From JBAYJT01 sp041664965 (GTDB lineage: Bacteria; Pseudomonadota; Gammaproteobacteria; UBA9339): DNA of 24,159 nt. The notes beneath the pieces were generated by a model. It saw only the letters and a program-made list of their open reading frames with translations, was not told the origin of the DNA and searched no databases. Position numbers and translations under genes: made by a program. The DNA lies in NCBI GenBank assembly GCA_041664965.1, contig JBAYJT010000025.1, positions 1 to 24,159 of the forward strand. The letters run 5' to 3'. Positions 14,718 to 22,553 of the stretch are shown here, one piece after another (within the stretch, counting starts at the first letter, position 1; each line of letters begins with the position of its first letter).

Positions 14718-16844
14718 TAGTTTTCCAGCAGAACCAGCATCGAGCTTAATCTTCAGATCTGGCAAGTTTTTTTGAATCACCTTTTCTATGCCATGTTTAG
14801 CTGCTTTCACAATCAAATTTTCCACATTTGGAGTGACTTTAATATCCGAAAAACTGCCCGAAACTTTGATTGGCACGGAAAGACTCTGCTCGCCACGCGC
14901 CTCGCTAGCTTCCAAGGAATAATCCAAAGTTTGATGCGGCAAATTCACACTGCCCTGCCCACTTACGCGGAAACGATCCGATTGCAATAAGAAATCTGGA
15001 TTTTGCAGAATACCGTCGGTAATTTTAAAGGAACCAGTAAGGCGCCCAAAATCAGTACGCGGTGGCTCTGTCGAAACGGGCTTTGGTTTATTGTTAATTA
15101 TTGCATTAGCTAAATTAACTTGATAAGCCATATCCACACCATTCCAAACGCCATTATTTAGCACAAAATTTCCATTACCATTCATAGACGATAAAATAGC
15201 ATCCAAATCTGATCCTTTGGCTGTAAACTGCAGACTTAAATCTGCACTACCAGAAAACTTTTTCAAATCAGCCAAATCTTGTAGGAATTGCGAAATATCT
15301 ATGGAACTTAGTTGACAATTCACATTCAAACCTGGCACAGATGACCTTAGGTCTAAAGAGGCTTTGCCGCGTAAGCTTCCATTATAAAGCTTAGCGCTAA
15401 TAGGATCTAAATTAACAACCCCATTACTACCAGTAACCGTAAGAGCCACATTGCTAGCTCGCACTTTTTCTAGTTGCAAAGAAGCGATTTTGATTGCGCC
15501 ATCTAGTTGTAAAGTCTTAAAGAAACTTGGCTCTGCTTCTACTGAACGCGGCGCCACACCTTTAACCTCAATAGTTGTTACATATTTAACTTTTTTACCT
15601 TGCGAAATTTTTGTTTTAACTACCGTTTTTGCTTTAGAAGTTGGAATTGCAAACAAGGCCGCATAACGATTAAAGGTGAAGTTATTGAAATCAAGGTTAA
15701 AACCTAAATAACGTGAAGCAAAATTGGTGTAATTAAGATTACCTTTAAGCACATTATTATCGACTTTCACCATCAACTCCGGCACCTTTAAAAACTTAGA
15801 AGTAGCTTGAAATTTAAGTTTCAAAGCTAAATCTGTTAAAGCTCCTGAGGGTAATTTAGTAGCATTACCAGAAAAATAATTTACTAGAATACTTCTAAGC
15901 GCAAACGGCATAATTTCGACATTTCCAGAAAAAGTAGGAGCGTCCAGCACTTCTTTTCCTTCCAAAGAAGCATTCAGAGTTAAATCAGCAAGCTTAATAA
16001 AAATATCCTTACTAATAGCGTTTTGCTTAGTTAAATCCGCATTGATATTAGCTTTCAAAGCAAATGGCAAAGGCCGAATCATTTCCTCTGTTTTAATTTG
16101 GCCAGAAATATCGAGCGGTTCAAAAGAATAAAGGCGCTTAGCAAAATCCAGGCGTCCAACACCTTGCACTGTGATATCGCCAGAGAACAGAGGCGCATTG
16201 TTGTAGAAAGCAAAACTCAAATAAAATGGAACCGGACGTGACAAATCTACGTCTTTAATTTTCAAAGTAAAACCGCGTACTGCAATGTTTTTGCCAGTAG
16301 TTCTATCTTCCCAAATAATCGTAGCATTTTCTATGGCGATACTAGAAAGGCTAAGGGACATACCTCGAACACTGGCTCCTTTCCCGCTTTTATCACTGCC
16401 AGCTTTTTCGATTTTACTGGCATCGATTTTCTTTTCATCTCCGGTAACTAAATCACGCCAATTGGTCTCACCATCCACTCGTTTTATCAGCTGCAAATTA
16501 AAATCACGCAAAGCCAATTTGAGCTTTACCTCCTTGTGCAATAAAGCCCAAAAACTAATACTAGCGTGGGCACTACCGATATCAGCCAAATTGCCATTAG
16601 CTCCAAAGTTTTTGTTGTTACTTAAGCTTACAGCTTCTACTTTCAAACCTAACCAAGGAAAAAATTCCCAAGATAAATTGCCGCGAATACTAAGCTCGCG
16701 CCCAGTTTTAGCCGCAACTTCTTTGATAATCCTATCTTTAAAATCATTAGGATTAACAAATTTAACTATCGCAAAAGTACCAATGGCAATAGCTACGATA
16801 GAAACTAAAAAAATAACTAAAATAATTTTGATAAGTTTACGCAT
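14697..16844 (-). CDS. AsmA family protein
   Basis: The 715-residue protein has an N-terminal membrane anchor (about residues 5-27, IKIILVIFLVSIVAIAIGTF) and a long beta-rich periplasmic body. The N-terminal AsmA signature (KDRIIKEVAAKTGRELSIRG, then a WLGLKVEAVSLSN segment) is clear. The C-terminal AsmA_2 region is visible at about 560-690 (NGNGNFVLNNGVWNGVD and LTGSFKITDGILQNPDFLL). AsmA-like proteins belong to the bridge-like lipid transport superfamily and affect outer-membrane phospholipid and LPS balance. AGGA lies 8 nt before the ATG. The gene starts 32 bp after the 3' end of tRNA-Gly on the same strand, so co-transcription is likely, and ends overlapping recX tail to tail. Confidence 0.9.
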   Translation of the reverse strand: MRKLIKIILVIFLVSIVAIAIGTFAIVKFVNPNDFKDRIIKEVAAKTGRELSIRGNLSWEFFPWLGLKVEAVSLSNNKNFGANGNLADIGSAHASISFWALLHKEVKLKLALRDFNLQLIKRVDGETNWRDLVTGDEKKIDASKIEKAGSDKSGKGASVRGMSLSLSSIAIENATIIWEDRTTGKNIAVRGFTLKIKDVDLSRPVPFYLSFAFYNNAPLFSGDITVQGVGRLDFAKRLYSFEPLDISGQIKTEEMIRPLPFALKANINADLTKQNAISKDIFIKLADLTLNASLEGKEVLDAPTFSGNVEIMPFALRSILVNYFSGNATKLPSGALTDLALKLKFQATSKFLKVPELMVKVDNNVLKGNLNYTNFASRYLGFNLDFNNFTFNRYAALFAIPTSKAKTVVKTKISQGKKVKYVTTIEVKGVAPRSVEAEPSFFKTLQLDGAIKIASLQLEKVRASNVALTVTGSNGVVNLDPISAKLYNGSLRGKASLDLRSSVPGLNVNCQLSSIDISQFLQDLADLKKFSGSADLSLQFTAKGSDLDAILSSMNGNGNFVLNNGVWNGVDMAYQVNLANAIINNKPKPVSTEPPRTDFGRLTGSFKITDGILQNPDFLLQSDRFRVSGQGSVNLPHQTLDYSLEASEARGEQSLSVPIKVSGSFSDIKVTPNVENLIVKAAKHGIEKVIQKNLPDLKIKLDAGSAGKLLKSLGI

Positions 16845-16876
16845 GTTTGTGTCCTAATACTTTTTAATAACGTAGC

Positions 16877-16950
16877 TGGAGCGGGCGATGGGAATCGGAC
16901 CCACACTAAAAGCTTGGGAAGCTTCTGTTCTGCCACTAAACTACGCCCGC
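16877..16950 (-). tRNA. tRNA-Gly (anticodon CCC)
   Basis: The minus strand folds as a 74-nt tRNA with encoded CCA. The acceptor stem is GCGGGCG/CGCCCGC, the D stem GTTT/GAAC, the anticodon stem GAAGC/GCTTT with loop TTCCCAA (anticodon at 16916-16918), and the T stem GTGGG/CCCAT. It matches the bacterial tRNA-Gly(CCC) type and reads GGG. The T loop is TCCGATT rather than the usual TTCGATT, which changes the normally invariant position 55 to C (coordinate 16898). Confidence 0.93.
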
Positions 16951-16955
16951 GGAAT

Positions 16956-17112
16956 AATTATGAATTATAAGACATAAATTATGAATTATAAATTATGAAT
17001 GATGAATTGACAGAAAACATGTCTACACGTTTTCCTTTAAAATCAATGGGTTGTATTTTGAAACCCAGTTTCCCCTCCCCCATTCATAATTCATCATTCA
17101 TAACTCACAATT
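16956..17112 (-). repeat. MITE-like repeat unit, copy e, between tRNA-Gly and the permease
   Basis: On the minus strand the unit begins with GTGAGTTATGAATGATGAATT, carries the repeat core (ACAACCCATTGATTTTAAAG at about 17037-17055, TAGACATGTTTTC at about 17012-17024), and ends with AATTCATCATTCATAATTTAT and further ATTCATAATT units. Core plus inverted ends make a unit of about 150 bp with no coding capacity. It is in the opposite orientation to the copy on the other side of the permease gene. Confidence 0.7.
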
Positions 17113-17193
17113 TTCTTCAAAATAGCATAGAATTAAATACAAGAAAAGCTAGCCTTCTGAATAAATTTAAAGATACAAAAAAGGACCTTAAAC

Positions 17194-18774
17194 ATGCATA
17201 AACGCTCTATTTCCACCACTGCCCTGCTTTTCATGTCAGTTAGCGCCATCATTGGATCTGGCTGGTTGTTTTCGAGCTTTTACGCCTCGACATTAGCTGG
17301 ACCTGCTGCAATTTTATCTTGGATATTAGCTGGCATTGCCGTAATTATTATAGCATTTGTCTTTGGCGAACTTTGTTCCATGTTACCCATAACTGGCTCC
17401 AGCACACGCATTCCACATTTTACCCATGGAACCGTAGTAAGTTTTATTTTTTCTTGGATAATTTGGCTTTCTTACGCAGCGATGGCTCCTGTTGAAACTC
17501 AAGCTATTGTGCAATATTTAGATTTTTATTTTCCACATTTAGTCAATGCTAACAATAGCCTATCCTCTTATGGTTACATCTTTGCAAGCACTTCCATGCT
17601 GATTTTTTCGGTAATTAATATCTACTCACTGCGTTGGCTGATCAAAAGCAATAATTTCTTAACCATTCTGAAAATATGCATTCCCACTGGTATAGCTATT
17701 ACACTCATAGCTTTTGCCTTGCACCATGGTCATAAACTCTACCCAGAACATTCCACTTTTGCTCCATTAGGACTAAGCGGCATTTTGACGGCTATATCTT
17801 CCGGCGGAATCATCTTTGCCTTTAATGGCTTCAAACAAGCAGCCGAAATGGCCGGGGAAGCCAAAAAACCACACATTGCCTTGCCAATTGCGCTTATCGG
17901 TTCAGTTGCGCTTTGCTTAATTATATTTTTGCTTTTACAGATCGCCTTTTTGTATTCTGTGAATAGTTCAAACATAGTAAACGGATGGGCAAATCTCACA
18001 CTACCAGCTAATACTAGCCCGCTTGCGGCTATCATGGCACAAAATAATATACATTGGCTCTTTCCATTTCTTTATTCTTGCGCAATTTTGGCACCAGCTG
18101 CTGCAGCTCTCATGTATGTCAGCAGTTCCAGCCGTTCACTCTACGGTATGAGCAAAAATGGTTATATTCCGCGCTTTTTTCAAAAACTTAATACCGAAGG
18201 CAATCCATCAATCGCTATCACAGCTAATTTTCTTATTGGCATGCTAATGTTTGCGCCGCTACCAGGCTGGGATAAGATGGTTTCTTTTCTTTCATCCATA
18301 CTAGCCGTAACTTACACCATGGGACCCATAGCTCTTTTATCCCTACGTCGCCAAGTGCCAAATCAACCGCGCTATTTTCGTCTGCCCTTTTCATCGCTTT
18401 GGTCTGTTGTTGCTTTGTATATTTGCACGCTACTAATTTATTGGTGCGGCTGGAATATTATATATAAACTAAGCTTAGCGCTTTGTATAGGGCTTATAAC
18501 CTTGCTTATCTATCAAGTGCGCCTAAAACTACGGGGAGAAGAAATCAAGCTCAATTGGCAGGCCTCGATTTGGATGTGGGTATATTTTCTAGGCCTCACC
18601 TTACTGTCTTATTTGGGCAAATTTGGAGACGGAATTGGGGTCTTACCCTTCGGCTGGGATTTCTTAGTTATCGCCGTATTTAGCGTTCTAGTTGCTTTTT
18701 TGGCTATAAAATTTAAACTACCAGCTCATGAGACGAAAGCTCACATTTTAGAAATTATGAATTGTGAATTATGA
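17194..18774 (+). CDS. APC superfamily amino acid permease
   Basis: This 526-residue inner-membrane transporter has about 12-14 hydrophobic helices. The N-terminal SVSAIIGSGWLFSSFYASTLAGP segment is the typical first helix of APC amino-acid/polyamine antiporters, with the unwound GSG motif. A GIIFAFNGFKQAAEMAGEAK segment near 209-228 matches the helix-6 region. The substrate is not predictable. AGGA lies 8 nt before the ATG. The last residues (EIMNCEL) and the TGA stop are encoded by the left end of the adjacent repeat unit, so the native C-terminus was probably altered by that insertion. The gene is bracketed by inverted copies of the repeat between tRNA-Gly and secB. Confidence 0.88.
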   Translation: MHKRSISTTALLFMSVSAIIGSGWLFSSFYASTLAGPAAILSWILAGIAVIIIAFVFGELCSMLPITGSSTRIPHFTHGTVVSFIFSWIIWLSYAAMAPVETQAIVQYLDFYFPHLVNANNSLSSYGYIFASTSMLIFSVINIYSLRWLIKSNNFLTILKICIPTGIAITLIAFALHHGHKLYPEHSTFAPLGLSGILTAISSGGIIFAFNGFKQAAEMAGEAKKPHIALPIALIGSVALCLIIFLLLQIAFLYSVNSSNIVNGWANLTLPANTSPLAAIMAQNNIHWLFPFLYSCAILAPAAAALMYVSSSSRSLYGMSKNGYIPRFFQKLNTEGNPSIAITANFLIGMLMFAPLPGWDKMVSFLSSILAVTYTMGPIALLSLRRQVPNQPRYFRLPFSSLWSVVALYICTLLIYWCGWNIIYKLSLALCIGLITLLIYQVRLKLRGEEIKLNWQASIWMWVYFLGLTLLSYLGKFGDGIGVLPFGWDFLVIAVFSVLVAFLAIKFKLPAHETKAHILEIMNCEL

Positions 18775-18945
18775 ATGATGAATTGTAAGGAATTAAGAAG
18801 TAGAGGAAATATACAAAAATCGATTTGATTTTATAACTCACTGATTTTTAAGAAATTCTTATGGACATGTTTTTAAGGAAAATAGATATATTTCTTCCTC
18901 ATTCATAATTCATCATTCATAATTCATAATTATTTTTACATAATT
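18756..18945 (+). repeat. MITE-like repeat unit, copy c, after the permease
   Basis: The left end is GTGAATTATGAATGATGAATT (18766 onward), the core TATAACTCACTGATTTTTAA plus GGACATGTTTTTAAGG lies at about 18822-18880, and the right end is ATTCATAATTCATCATTCAT plus AATTCATAATT (18901-18933). The two ends are inverted repeats of each other. The unit overlaps the last codons of the permease and ends about 40 bp before secB. Confidence 0.7.
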
Positions 18946-18983
18946 CACAATTGTTCTCAATATCGTAACAAAGGGGAGATAAA

Positions 18984-19448
18984 ATGACCGACATCAACGC
19001 AAATAAAACCGAACCCAAACAACAATTTGAAATTCAGCGCATTTATCTCAAAGGCCTGTCTTTTGAAACCACAGATACACCCAAAGTGTTTATGCAAGAG
19101 TGGAAACCAACTACTAACGTTGATATCAATTGCACACCTAGTTCGTTAGATGCTGACTCACACGAAGTAGTCTTAAAAATAACAGTCACAACTAAGCTAG
19201 GCGACAAAGCAGCTTATTTAGTCGAGGTAGAACAAGCCGGAATTTTCTCTTTGAAGGGCTTCAAAGAAGAAGAGCAGCGCTATATGCTACGCACCATTTG
19301 CCCAACCATTCTTTTCCCATATGCAAGCGAGTTAATTGCCAACACCATCAATCGCGGAACATTCCCAAGTCTTTTCTTGCAACCAATCAACTTTGAAGCT
19401 TTGTATCAGCAACAGATTCAGCAAGCTAAAGATGAAACCAAACATTAA
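18984..19448 (+). CDS. secB: Protein-export chaperone SecB
   Basis: The 154-residue cytoplasmic chaperone keeps preproteins unfolded and hands them to SecA. Recognisable parts are QQFEIQRIYLKGLSFETTDTP, the WKPTTNVDIN strand, EQAGIF with the acidic SecA-contact region, and the terminal CPTILFPYASELIANTINRGTFP and LQPINFEALY motifs. GGGGAG precedes the ATG at good distance. The 3' end overlaps gpsA by 17 bp, the standard gammaproteobacterial secB-gpsA order. Confidence 0.97.
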   Translation: MTDINANKTEPKQQFEIQRIYLKGLSFETTDTPKVFMQEWKPTTNVDINCTPSSLDADSHEVVLKITVTTKLGDKAAYLVEVEQAGIFSLKGFKEEEQRYMLRTICPTILFPYASELIANTINRGTFPSLFLQPINFEALYQQQIQQAKDETKH

Positions 19449-20436
19449 AACTATAGCCGTACTTGGCACAGGAGCCTGGGGTACGGCTTTGGCTTATTTG
19501 TTAGCCAACAATGGCCATACTGTTAACCTCTGGGGCGTTGATGCTTTGGAGTTAGAAGATTTAACTACAAATCACAAAAACAGCCGTTATTTTCCAGATA
19601 TTTCACTTCCCCAAAATATAAAAATTTTTGCGGATCTTGAAATAGCCTTGGCAGATGCTGATTTTGTTATCGCTGTTGTTCCGAGCCACGTATTCAGCGC
19701 TACTTTAGAAAAAATCCAAAATAGCTGGCCCAAAGAAAAAACTTTAAAACTCGCTTGGGGCACTAAAGGCCTAACTGAAAAACAGCAACTTTTGCACGAA
19801 GTTGTCGAACAAAAATTTGGCAAAATCCCCATGACTGTTATTTCCGGACCTAGTTTTGCCAAAGAAGTTATACATGGCTTGCCGACTGCGATCACAGTCG
19901 CTTCTAATAACGAAGATTTTGCCAATACTTTAGCTTCTAGCCTACATAGCGATGCTTTTCGCGCTTATACAAGCAAAGATATTGTCGGAGTAGAAATAGC
20001 TGGAGCAGTAAAAAATGTTTTAGCTATTGCCGTTGGCATGTCGGACGGCATGAAGTTTGGAGCTAATTCTCGCGCAGCCCTCATCACACGCGGCTTAGCC
20101 GAAATTAAGCGTCTAAGTTCAGCTCTAGGCGGCAAGACTGAAACTTTGATGGGACTTTCTGGTCTTGGCGATTTAGTTCTAACTTGCACTGATAATGAAT
20201 CTCGCAATCGCCGCTTTGGACTAAGCCTTGGCGCTGGTTCCACACCAGATGCAGCTGAAAAATCTATTGGCCAAACCGTAGAAGGCCGCACTAACGCTAA
20301 AGAAATTTATTTACTCGCCAAAAAACACCACATCGAAATGCCCATTTCCGAACAAGTCTACAAAATCCTCTACGAAAATCTCTCCCCTCGCGAAGCTGTT
20401 GTTTCGCTTCTTAAGCGGGCTAGGAAAGAAGAGTAG
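19432..20436 (+). CDS. gpsA: Glycerol-3-phosphate dehydrogenase [NAD(P)+]
   Basis: GpsA reduces dihydroxyacetone phosphate to sn-glycerol-3-phosphate for phospholipid synthesis. The ATG at 19432 gives the canonical N-terminus (IAVLGTGAWGTALAYLLANNGH, Rossmann GxGxxG) and 334 residues; the open frame extends further upstream inside secB but that part is not GpsA. Other marks are the WGTKGL motif, ISGPSFAKEV, the catalytic Lys in EIAGAVKNVLAIAVGMSDG, NSRAALITRGLAEI, and GLSGLGDLVLTCT. Start overlaps secB. The C-terminal 28 or so codons are duplicated twice downstream (22141-22224 and 23841-23924), so the 3' end looks like an integration target that has been restored after insertion. Confidence 0.96.
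   Translation: MKPNIKTIAVLGTGAWGTALAYLLANNGHTVNLWGVDALELEDLTTNHKNSRYFPDISLPQNIKIFADLEIALADADFVIAVVPSHVFSATLEKIQNSWPKEKTLKLAWGTKGLTEKQQLLHEVVEQKFGKIPMTVISGPSFAKEVIHGLPTAITVASNNEDFANTLASSLHSDAFRAYTSKDIVGVEIAGAVKNVLAIAVGMSDGMKFGANSRAALITRGLAEIKRLSSALGGKTETLMGLSGLGDLVLTCTDNESRNRRFGLSLGAGSTPDAAEKSIGQTVEGRTNAKEIYLLAKKHHIEMPISEQVYKILYENLSPREAVVSLLKRARKEE
20347..20430 (+). repeat. gpsA-tail direct repeat, copy A (att-like)
   Basis: This 84-bp stretch of the intact gpsA 3' end recurs at 22141-22224 (3 differences) and 23841-23924 (2 differences). All differences are synonymous. It contains CGCTT-CTT-AAGCG (20405-20417), a 5-bp inverted repeat whose only variation among copies is in the 3-nt centre. 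I read it as a candidate integrase attachment core; no integrase is present in the window. Confidence 0.75.
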
Positions 20437-20476
20437 GTTTAGTTACATTTGCAGCACCAAAATCAGATATCATTGC

Positions 20477-20551
20477 GGTGTTATAAATAGCCAAAACCAC
20501 CATTTACAACACCATTATTTTGTGATATATTCGTGCTACAAATGGCACAAA
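20477..20551 (+). promoter_or_regulatory. Two inverted repeats upstream of the ATPase gene
   Basis: GGTGTTATAAAT (20477-20488) and ATTTACAACACC (20502-20513) are inverted repeats with one mismatch and a 13-bp spacer. Next, TTTGTG (20519-20524) and CACAAA (20546-20551) form a second pair around a TATATT -10-like element, with GTGC/GCAC (20533-20548) inside. They may be regulator binding sites controlling the cargo gene that starts at 20588; the first pair could also fold as an RNA hairpin. Confidence 0.45.
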
Positions 20552-20587
20552 GATTACAGCACACGTAAAAAAATAAAGAGAACCGAT

Positions 20588-22024
20588 ATGTCCAAAATAT
20601 CTAAATTTATTGGAAGAACAAATGAATTAAAAAATTTGAACAAGTTTACAAAAAAAAGCACTTCTTCATTGTTGGTTATAAAAGGAAGAAGAAGAATCGG
20701 AAAAAGTAGGCTTATAGAAGAGTTCGCAACACAAAATAAAATTAAGCTATTAAGTTTTGAGGGGCTAGCTCCTGAAAAAGGAATAACAGCTCAACACCAA
20801 AAAAATGAATTTGCTAAACAAATGGGATTCAACTCTCTAATTACAAACGACTGGTCAGATCTGTTTAAAACATTGGCGGGTGAAATACAAAACGATAAAA
20901 TAATTGTGCTGATGGATGAAATCTCGTGGATGGCTCATGGCGACATCACGTTTTTACCGAAGCTAAAAAATGCATGGGATCTTCTCTTAAAAAAGACAGA
21001 CAATCTCATATTAATATTATGTGGATCAGCATCTTCCTGGATTGAAAAAAACCTGCTTAACAGCACTGGTTTTGTTGGCAGAATATCTTTTATTTTAACA
21101 CTTGAGGAATTAAAAATTAACGAAATCAGTTCATTTTGGGGGAAGAATTTCAAAAATATTTCCTCCCACGAGATATTGAAAATACTATCTATCACCGGTG
21201 GGGTACCAAAATATCTAGAAGAAATAGATCCTAATTTAACAGCAGAAGACAATATTAGAGATCTATGCTTCAAAAAAGGTGGATTGTTATTTGAAGAGTT
21301 TAACAATATTTTTGGTACTTCATTTATACGCAAAAGCAATGTATATGAAAAAATAGTACGCTCTTTGGCCGAAGGAACCAAAGAAGCTGCTATACTTTCT
21401 AAAATACTCCAAATGAAGTCATCTGGTAGAATTTCTGAGTATCTTAATGAATTAGAGTTGGCCGGATTCGTGAAGCGAGATTACACTTGGAAAATAACGT
21501 CAAGTCAAGATGCCAAGCTTAGTAAATATCGCCTCAGCGATAATTATTTAAGGTTTTATTTAAAATACATCGATAAATACAAAACAAAAATTGAACGCAA
21601 TAGTTTTCAAGCTAAATCATTATGTTCATTACCCGCGTGGGACTCGATGATGGCACTGCAATTTGAAAACCTAGTTCTAAATAACAGAAAACTCCTTTTA
21701 GAAATACTAGGTATTGAACCAGAAAATGTGGTATCAGAAAATCCGTATTTTCAACATAGCACAACAAAACAAAAAGGCTGCCAAATTGATTACATGATAC
21801 AAACCAAACATCGTTGTTTATACATCTGTGAAATTAAATTCTCAAAAAACACGATAGGCGTTGAAATTATTAACGAAGTACAACAAAAAATTGATACCCT
21901 TAAAGGAATAAGGGGATTTTCTTACAGGCCTATATTAATCCATGCAAGCAACGTCCACAAAGATGTAATAGCTAGAGATTATTTCATAAAAATAATAGAC
22001 TTTAGTTCCTTATTAGATTGTTAG
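20588..22024 (+). CDS. ATP-binding protein: AAA ATPase fused to DUF234 PD-(D/E)XK-like domain
   Basis: The protein of 478 residues begins at the ATG at 20588 (MSKISKFIGR); the open frame runs further upstream into gpsA but that is spurious. Residues 1-230 form an ATPase_2-type domain with FIGRTNEL, Walker A GRRRIGKS (33-40), Walker B IIVLMDE (D110-E111) and a sensor-like CGSASSW. A winged-helix-like linker follows (about 250-320, ending KYRLSDNYLRFY). The C-terminal domain has E360, D401 in CQIDYMI and E415-x-K417 in CEIKFS, which fits the DUF234/PD-(D/E)XK nuclease-like fold. Such proteins are widespread in accessory DNA; their role is not established, with defence or mobile-element functions proposed. 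It is the only gene between gpsA-tail copies A and B. The codons are AT-richer than in gpsA. Confidence 0.85.
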   Translation: MSKISKFIGRTNELKNLNKFTKKSTSSLLVIKGRRRIGKSRLIEEFATQNKIKLLSFEGLAPEKGITAQHQKNEFAKQMGFNSLITNDWSDLFKTLAGEIQNDKIIVLMDEISWMAHGDITFLPKLKNAWDLLLKKTDNLILILCGSASSWIEKNLLNSTGFVGRISFILTLEELKINEISSFWGKNFKNISSHEILKILSITGGVPKYLEEIDPNLTAEDNIRDLCFKKGGLLFEEFNNIFGTSFIRKSNVYEKIVRSLAEGTKEAAILSKILQMKSSGRISEYLNELELAGFVKRDYTWKITSSQDAKLSKYRLSDNYLRFYLKYIDKYKTKIERNSFQAKSLCSLPAWDSMMALQFENLVLNNRKLLLEILGIEPENVVSENPYFQHSTTKQKGCQIDYMIQTKHRCLYICEIKFSKNTIGVEIINEVQQKIDTLKGIRGFSYRPILIHASNVHKDVIARDYFIKIIDFSSLLDC

Positions 22025-22061
22025 CAGGGGATTGGACTAAGTACGCTATGTAACGCAAGTA

Positions 22062-22230
22062 TGGCCAAACCGTGGCAGGCCGTGCTAATGCTAAAGAGAT
22101 TTATTTACTCGCTAAAAAACATCAAATCGACATGCCAATTTCCGAACAAGTCTACAAAATCCTCTACGAAAACCTCTCCCCTCGCGAAGCCGTTGTTTCG
22201 CTTCTTAAGCGGGCTAGAAAAGAAGAATAG
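22062..22230 (+). pseudogene. gpsA: Detached gpsA 3' end, copy B
   Basis: Starting at TATGGCCAAACC the frame reads YGQTVAGRANAKEIYLL, then AKKHQIDMPISEQVYKILYE, then NLSPREAVVSLLKRARKEE and stop. This is the last 56 codons of GpsA without any start or upstream gene. It differs from the intact gpsA mainly at synonymous positions and in conservative changes upstream of the 84-bp core (for example HHIEM versus HQIDM). That means it derives from a diverged functional gpsA, not from recent tandem duplication and decay. The core is 22141-22224. It forms the boundary between the ATPase module and the Bro-N/TPR module. Confidence 0.88.
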
Positions 22231-22232
22231 GT

Positions 22233-22526
22233 TTGGTTCAATGTTCTATTAAAAAAATTAGAAAAACACTGTTCCTAAATGAATGGTGGTTCAGCGTTAT
22301 TGACGTAATTGAAGCGCTTACCAACAGTGATCGCCCAAGTGTTTACTGGACAGCAATGAAAGCCAGAATTAAAAATGAAGAAGATTTTCAACCATCTACA
22401 ATTTGTAGACAGTTGAAATTGCAGGCGGAAGACGGCAAGATGCGCAAAACTGATTGTGCAAGCACAAAATGCCTTAATTATTTTTTAAGGCAGGCAAAGT
22501 GTTTATGTAGTATCCTACTAAGCTAG
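22233..22526 (+). pseudogene. Truncated Bro-N (phage antirepressor-like) fragment
   Basis: The frame reads KIRKTLFLNEWWFSVIDVIE, then ALTNSDRPSVYW, then STICRQLKLQAEDGKMRKTD and CAST. This is the N-terminal Bro-N DNA-binding domain of prophage antirepressors, where the usual continuation is DCANTEGIFRIIQSIPSPKAEPF. After CAST the sequence diverges (KCLNYFLRQAKCLC) and stops, so the rest of the domain and the C-terminal module are lost. No ATG is available: the only start is a TTG immediately after the gpsA-tail copy B. I treat it as a relic joined to the tail by the integration event. The palindrome CCTTAATTATTTTTTAAGG at its end may belong to the next gene's control region. Confidence 0.7.
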
Positions 22527-22553
22527 TTATTTTTCTGTTTAGGAGTAAATGTT
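22503..22553 (+). promoter_or_regulatory. TPR gene leader similar to that of the 1178 gene
   Basis: TAGTAT, then CTACTAAGCTAGTTATTTTT and TTTAGGAG resemble TATACT, CTATTAAAAACTAGATATTT and TTTAGGAG before the gene at 1178. AGGAG (22541-22545) sits 8 nt before the ATG at 22554. The -10 like TAGTAT (around 22509) is weak. The likeness suggests a common promoter and leader for the two tail proteins. Confidence 0.4.

Noticed and set aside
16285..16857. Open frame of 190 codons antisense to the AsmA gene
   Set aside because: The opposite strand encodes a clear AsmA N-terminal domain; the antisense frame has biased, shadow-like composition and no motifs.
19336..19431. Upstream extension of the gpsA frame
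   Set aside because: These codons lie inside secB and do not resemble GpsA; the Rossmann N-terminus begins at the ATG at 19432.
20399..20587. Upstream extension of the ATPase frame into gpsA
   Set aside because: It overlaps gpsA out of frame and crosses the inverted-repeat control region; the family N-terminus begins at 20588.
22061..22252. Open frame of 63 codons over gpsA-tail copy B
   Set aside because: It is in a different frame from the gpsA tail, which explains the sequence better.
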